Assembly (NCBI RefSeq): GCF_964340395.1 | Contig: NC_135565.1 | Location: 5,554,142 to 5,618,141 of the forward strand | DNA: 64,000 nt | Direction: 5' to 3' | Source: Glandiceps talaboti | Lineage: Eukaryota; Hemichordata; Enteropneusta; Spengelidae | Shown here: positions 1 through 64,000 of the stretch, in pieces | How positions within the stretch are numbered: the stretch's first letter is position 1 | How the letters are laid out: every line of letters begins with the position of its first letter | Position numbers and translations under genes: made by a program | The notes under the pieces: model-generated | What the model was told of the DNA's origin: nothing | Databases searched by the model: none | Seen by the model: only the letters and a program-made list of their open reading frames with translations

Positions 1-208
1 CCTTCCTTATGGAAGGATAATAAATAGCAATTTAGACGTGTACCCCGGACGTGCCTGACATATGTATATTCCTGCATTTAATAACGCCTTAAAGAGTAAA
101 GAGTGCTCAATACAGAAATATGTAAGTTACACAGGAGCGGTTACACAACGTTTCAATGTGAAACACTGTGTAGCGGCTCCTGTGTATCTTACTTGCTACT
201 TTGAAATT

Positions 209-220
209 TATGTATGTATG

Positions 221-252
<32 letters not shown>

Positions 253-267
253 AGTGTCATGCTTACC

Positions 268-335
<68 letters not shown>
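209..335. repeat. (TATG)n and (TA)n microsatellites
   Basis: A run of TATG units at about 209-250 is followed after a short spacer by about 32 TA units at 271-334. The open frames across it are simple-repeat translations (YIYI, MYVC) and are not genes. Confidence 0.97.
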
Positions 336-336
<1 letters not shown>

Positions 337-1098
337 CCAAATATATAGGGTTAATTTAAACTGTTCTAATTCATGTTTTGAATTTGTTGTTTCTTTTGTC
401 CTGTTAGTTAGTTTGATTCTGTGCATATGTTCGGCACAGTCTGTGAGTTTCCCTTGATTCCTTTGAAGCTTACCGTCTGTCCTTTGTAGTCACAGCATTA
501 CGTTATGTCTCTGTAAGTAGTTAACTTAAGCAGTCTACAGATGTTCACTCTGACTGCGAGGTGTAAAGATGAAAGTATGGCTTTTGTCAATTTTTTATAC
601 TCTCAACATTGTCTGAAAAGGAAGATAATGCATCCAAATGGGTAATTAGATTGTAGTTGTACAACATGCCACAATGCAGGTGTGGTGTGTGCATGCACAG
701 AATGGTTCACAATAAAGAAGACTTTGATTTTATTTTAAGAAAGAAAACGATGTGTCGCGTTAAGAAACTATAAGTATTTGTCATTGAGTAGTAAACCCTT
801 TTGCACCACCTCGTAACAGCTAACACCATTTGTCAATTACGTGCTTTATAAGAATAGATTTTGCTTAACATGAATATTTTTCTCTCTCTAGAGAACATAT
901 GGTACTGAGTTGCTTATTTTCCGTTGTCAGCGATAAAATAATGTATTGAAGATCGCCTCAGAGAATTCACAAACTATTTTTAAAAAGCTCCAGATGTCAC
1001 ATGGAGTTTAGATTGGGTGTAGATTTTCTGTATGTTAGTTTGAAATTGGCCAGACAAGTAATCAACTGGTCATGTATATTAAGTTAAGGAAAGAAGAA
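336..1098. other. Upstream region of the receptor gene
   Basis: This stretch before the first coding exon shows no open frame of note and no recognisable domain. Any 5' UTR exon and the promoter should lie here or further left, but I see no convincing TATA/initiator arrangement that would fix a start site. Confidence 0.4.
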
Positions 1099-61457
<60,359 letters not shown>

Positions 61458-62159
61458 GTGAGTATATTTTGTTTTTAACACTATCATATTTAACCATGTC
61501 TTTCCACCTGAAGTAAAGCTTGAGCAGAGAATGTGTAAGTATGGTGAGTATGGGACGACTTTCCAACTTAAAGTACCCATGGCCATCTCTCCCCTGGGGC
61601 TGTAGACAATCAAAAGTGGTACTGCATCTCGTACTACCTATGGACAGAGATGGTGGTTTGGTGGGTCACAGGTAGGGTAAACGTTGGGTAAAGGTGGGTA
61701 AAATAGACTTTTGGTGTAGCATAAAAGCGGGAGTAGGAAGAAAAATACATTATGAATTAATAATCCGTTATATATGATAATCTTCAAATGTTATATACAA
61801 CAACCTTTAGATAAATTACAGTGTAATGTATCACATAAGCACATGTTGGAAAATGTGAACAAGGTTTGACAGCATTGTAAGTTGACCCAGTTTTAAAAAT
61901 ATGTTTGCTATTTATATCAGAATGTCCAAAATATTCATCAGCTTCGTAGATTAAATGATCCATGTTATAATGCATAATGAGTGCAAAGTTATGTAGCATA
62001 GCACATACAATCTGTCTTGTTCAACGAACCTCATCAGAATGACAATTGTCATAGCTATAACTGTCTAAAGGCAAAATTAATGTAAAAGCAATGACGTAAC
62101 CCAGCCAACCCTATGTTATGTCTCCAACCCTAAACATATCTGTATATTCAAAAAGGTAA
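61458..62159. other. Intronic DNA after exon 26
   Basis: No LRR exon (a 72-bp phase 2-2 block with the LxxLxLxxN pattern) could be found here on the plus strand; short minus frames show no domain. Confidence 0.4.
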
Positions 62160-62509
62160 GGGAGCCTTCAGTATTTATAAGGAGGAGGGCCGGAGGAATC
62201 AGGGGATGTGTCACCTTTACAAACCTGTTCTTGGGGAGGGTCATATTTTGCATTACAATATTTGGGGAGGGTAACATTTTACAATTCGTAGTTTTGTGAC
62301 TAAATTGAAGATTCAATTATTGTCAGTTGTGTGTTTTGAGATGTAAAGGTGAGATGAGCACAACATGCTTTTGTACGAGTACTTTACATGCCAAAATACA
62401 AAAATAGAAATACATATATTGTAAGTTCACTGTTTAATAAAACGATGCTTTTTGTTGAGTGTACCATCTCACCTTATCACTCATTGTCCGTGAATATTGT
62501 TGTTAAAAT

Positions 62510-62567
<58 letters not shown>

Positions 62568-62950
62568 CAATGATATCAGGGAACTTTTACATGTGACCAG
62601 ATCAGACAGAGTATGCACAACATGGAAAGCACGTTTTAGATACTAACTAGATTGTGTATGATTATAAGAGACAGGTCACTAGCCATTTTTTTTACTGTTT
62701 ATCACTTTATATGTACAGATATTGCTTTCTAATCATTTAAAATCATTTAATTTGTCTGTATACATATAATGGGAATATTTATTAACGTTCAGTATATGCA
62801 GTTATCATGGAGAGGGTCATGTTTTACAAAATGGGAAAAAGGGGAGGGTCACTTTTTACAAATGGAGAATGGGGGAGGGTCATGTTTTTCTTAACAGACC
62901 TTGTGTGATTTCCCCCGCACCCCCCCCCCTTCTAAATACTGAAGGCTCCC
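62160..62950 (+). mobile_element. 0.8-kb DNA element with GGGAGCC TIRs and G-rich subterminal repeats
   Basis: GGGAGCCTTCAGTATTTA at the left is repeated in reverse at 62933-62950. Near both ends the motif GGGGAGGGTCA(C/T)(A/T)TTT recurs several times. It contains a (GAT)n run and a short acidic-tail coding remnant. Target duplication unclear. Confidence 0.7.
62505..62646 (+). pseudogene. Acidic-tail protein 3' remnant, relative of 26.9 kb
   Basis: After the (GAT)n run the frame reads DDDDDNDIRELLHVTRSDRV then CTTWKARFRY and stops. This parallels DDDDDNDMFVYTRSGRRATT at 27.0 kb. Only the last 50 codons are recognisable. Confidence 0.55.
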
Positions 62951-63019
62951 TTTAAGGACAATGGAAATTTACATCTATTAACATTCTTGCCAAAGTATCT
63001 TTGCTCATTTATTTTCCTT

Positions 63020-64000
63020 TTTCCTTCCATAAGGAGGATATGTATTAGTGGGTGAAAATTCTGGGTGTGTGTGTGTGTGTCTGTGTGTCTGTCTGTCTGT
63101 CTGTCTGTGTCATCGTTTCCGCCAAAACTGCTGGCTCAATTGAAACGAAATTTTGAAGATGTATTCCGTAGGGTAATGGCAAGAACTGATTAGTTTTGGT
63201 AAACATTCCATGAACACTAATGAGCAATTTGTGTAATTAGTGGTTTTCGGTAATGAGGCTATATATCAGGAATGCACGCTTCAAATTCACTGTAATTTGG
63301 TACATACATTTGCAATACCTAAGTTCATCGGTCCTGAAAATATTATTGATGTAGCTGTCAGTTATTGGCATATTTCGGTAATTAGATGCAGTGGCCACAA
63401 AAAAGAAAAGCATTGTTTCTGGTCAGGAAATGTTGTCCAAATTCGATGCGAATTTTTTTTTTAATTGTTCATGATTAGTTCTTCAGTTCTTTTTACTGAA
63501 GTAGCAATTAACATAGGTAGAGCTATTTTATGTTTTCCCATGGATCCGCAGACTGCATTGGCTGGAAGAATACAGGGAAAGATATTTCAGTGATGCGCAG
63601 TGACCAGTAACAATTCCTTCTCTTTTGTTGGCCTTTATTAAAAATCCTACTATAAACTTCTATAAAAGCTCACATACATGTTGTAGTTGGCCATAAAATC
63701 GTATCTGCAGGCAATCAAACGATCTCTTCACTATTTCAAAATTTAAAATCTTGTTTTTACTTTGTTTGATACTCACGCATTTGGGTTTCTGAAAGCATGC
63801 ATGGGGAGGATCTTCGGGTCAAACCAGGTCAGCTTCAACTTCCGGGTGAAATCACCAGCTTTCTACCGAAAATTCTTGCATCCATACTAACTTTTCTTCG
63901 ATCAAAATTGAAAATCTTCTCTTTTTGTTTTAATATAAATCATTCGATAGTAAGGGTGAGTATTTGCTGCCAGAATGCATGCATTTATTGGTAAAAAAGA
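63020..64000 (+). repeat. Dispersed repeat family A copy 3, cut by window end
   Basis: Begins CCTTCCATAAGGAGGATATG with (GT)n and (CTGT)n, then the reverse complement of the 55.86-56.7 kb copy, including CAGACTGCATTGGCTGG at about 63550 and the 'AAACCAGGTCAGCTTCAACT' end near 63820. Confidence 0.75.

Overview
The window is a piece of animal nuclear genome: AT-rich, intron-rich and full of microsatellites and transposons. It is dominated by one multi-exon plus-strand gene, with its 5' end at 1099 and its 3' end beyond position 64000. I read 26 exons by hand from splice sites. Their phases agree at every junction, giving about 4,300 coding bases (about 1,433 residues) with no stop. The shuffled phase-1 modules and a repertoire that includes DIRS and Sola-like elements fit an invertebrate deuterostome (amphioxus or hemichordate) best. 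A lophotrochozoan cannot be excluded, and the species is not identified here.

The encoded protein is a secreted or type-I entry mosaic. In order it has a signal peptide, a trefoil (P-type) domain, an FTP/discoidin-like fold, a kringle, an EGF, a degenerate C-type lectin-like domain, a second discoidin-like domain, a PAN/apple domain, a CUB domain, a full C-type lectin domain with a QPD motif, a short linker, seven LDL-receptor class A repeats, an LRR N-terminal cap and at least three LRRs. The LDLa-then-LRR order, with 72-75 bp phase-2 LRR exons, is that of the type C leucine-rich-repeat GPCRs (relaxin-receptor/GRL101-like). No transmembrane region lies inside the window, so the receptor class is inferred. 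The N-terminal two thirds is not an architecture I recognise from described members.

Layout. 1-1098 is upstream DNA with (TATG)n and (TA)n. 1.1-9.6 kb holds exons 1-4, a decayed Polinton-type integrase, a 249-bp palindromic MITE with a 10-bp target duplication and a tRNA-derived SINE. 9.9-12.7 kb is a 2.8-kb inverted-repeat element. 12.9-19.7 kb has the kringle, EGF and lectin-like exons plus a LINE fragment duplicated in tandem. 20.74-30.97 kb is a 10.2-kb transposon with short terminal inverted repeats and inverted arrays of a 38-bp satellite; another element is nested in it. 31.2-37.3 kb has discoidin, PAN, CUB and lectin exons and a decayed duplicate discoidin exon. 37.63-48.83 kb is a Sola-like DNA transposon with a spliced transposase gene, and an intact 6.07-kb DIRS retrotransposon is inserted in one of its introns. 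This two-level nest sits in the intron that splits the C-type lectin domain. 49.0-61.5 kb has the rest of the lectin domain, the LDLa exons and the LRR exons, interspersed with copies of a dispersed repeat family. 61.5-64 kb is intron with two more repeats.

The transposon genes (DIRS gag, RT-RNase H and tyrosine recombinase; Sola-like transposase) all run on the minus strand, opposite to the host gene.
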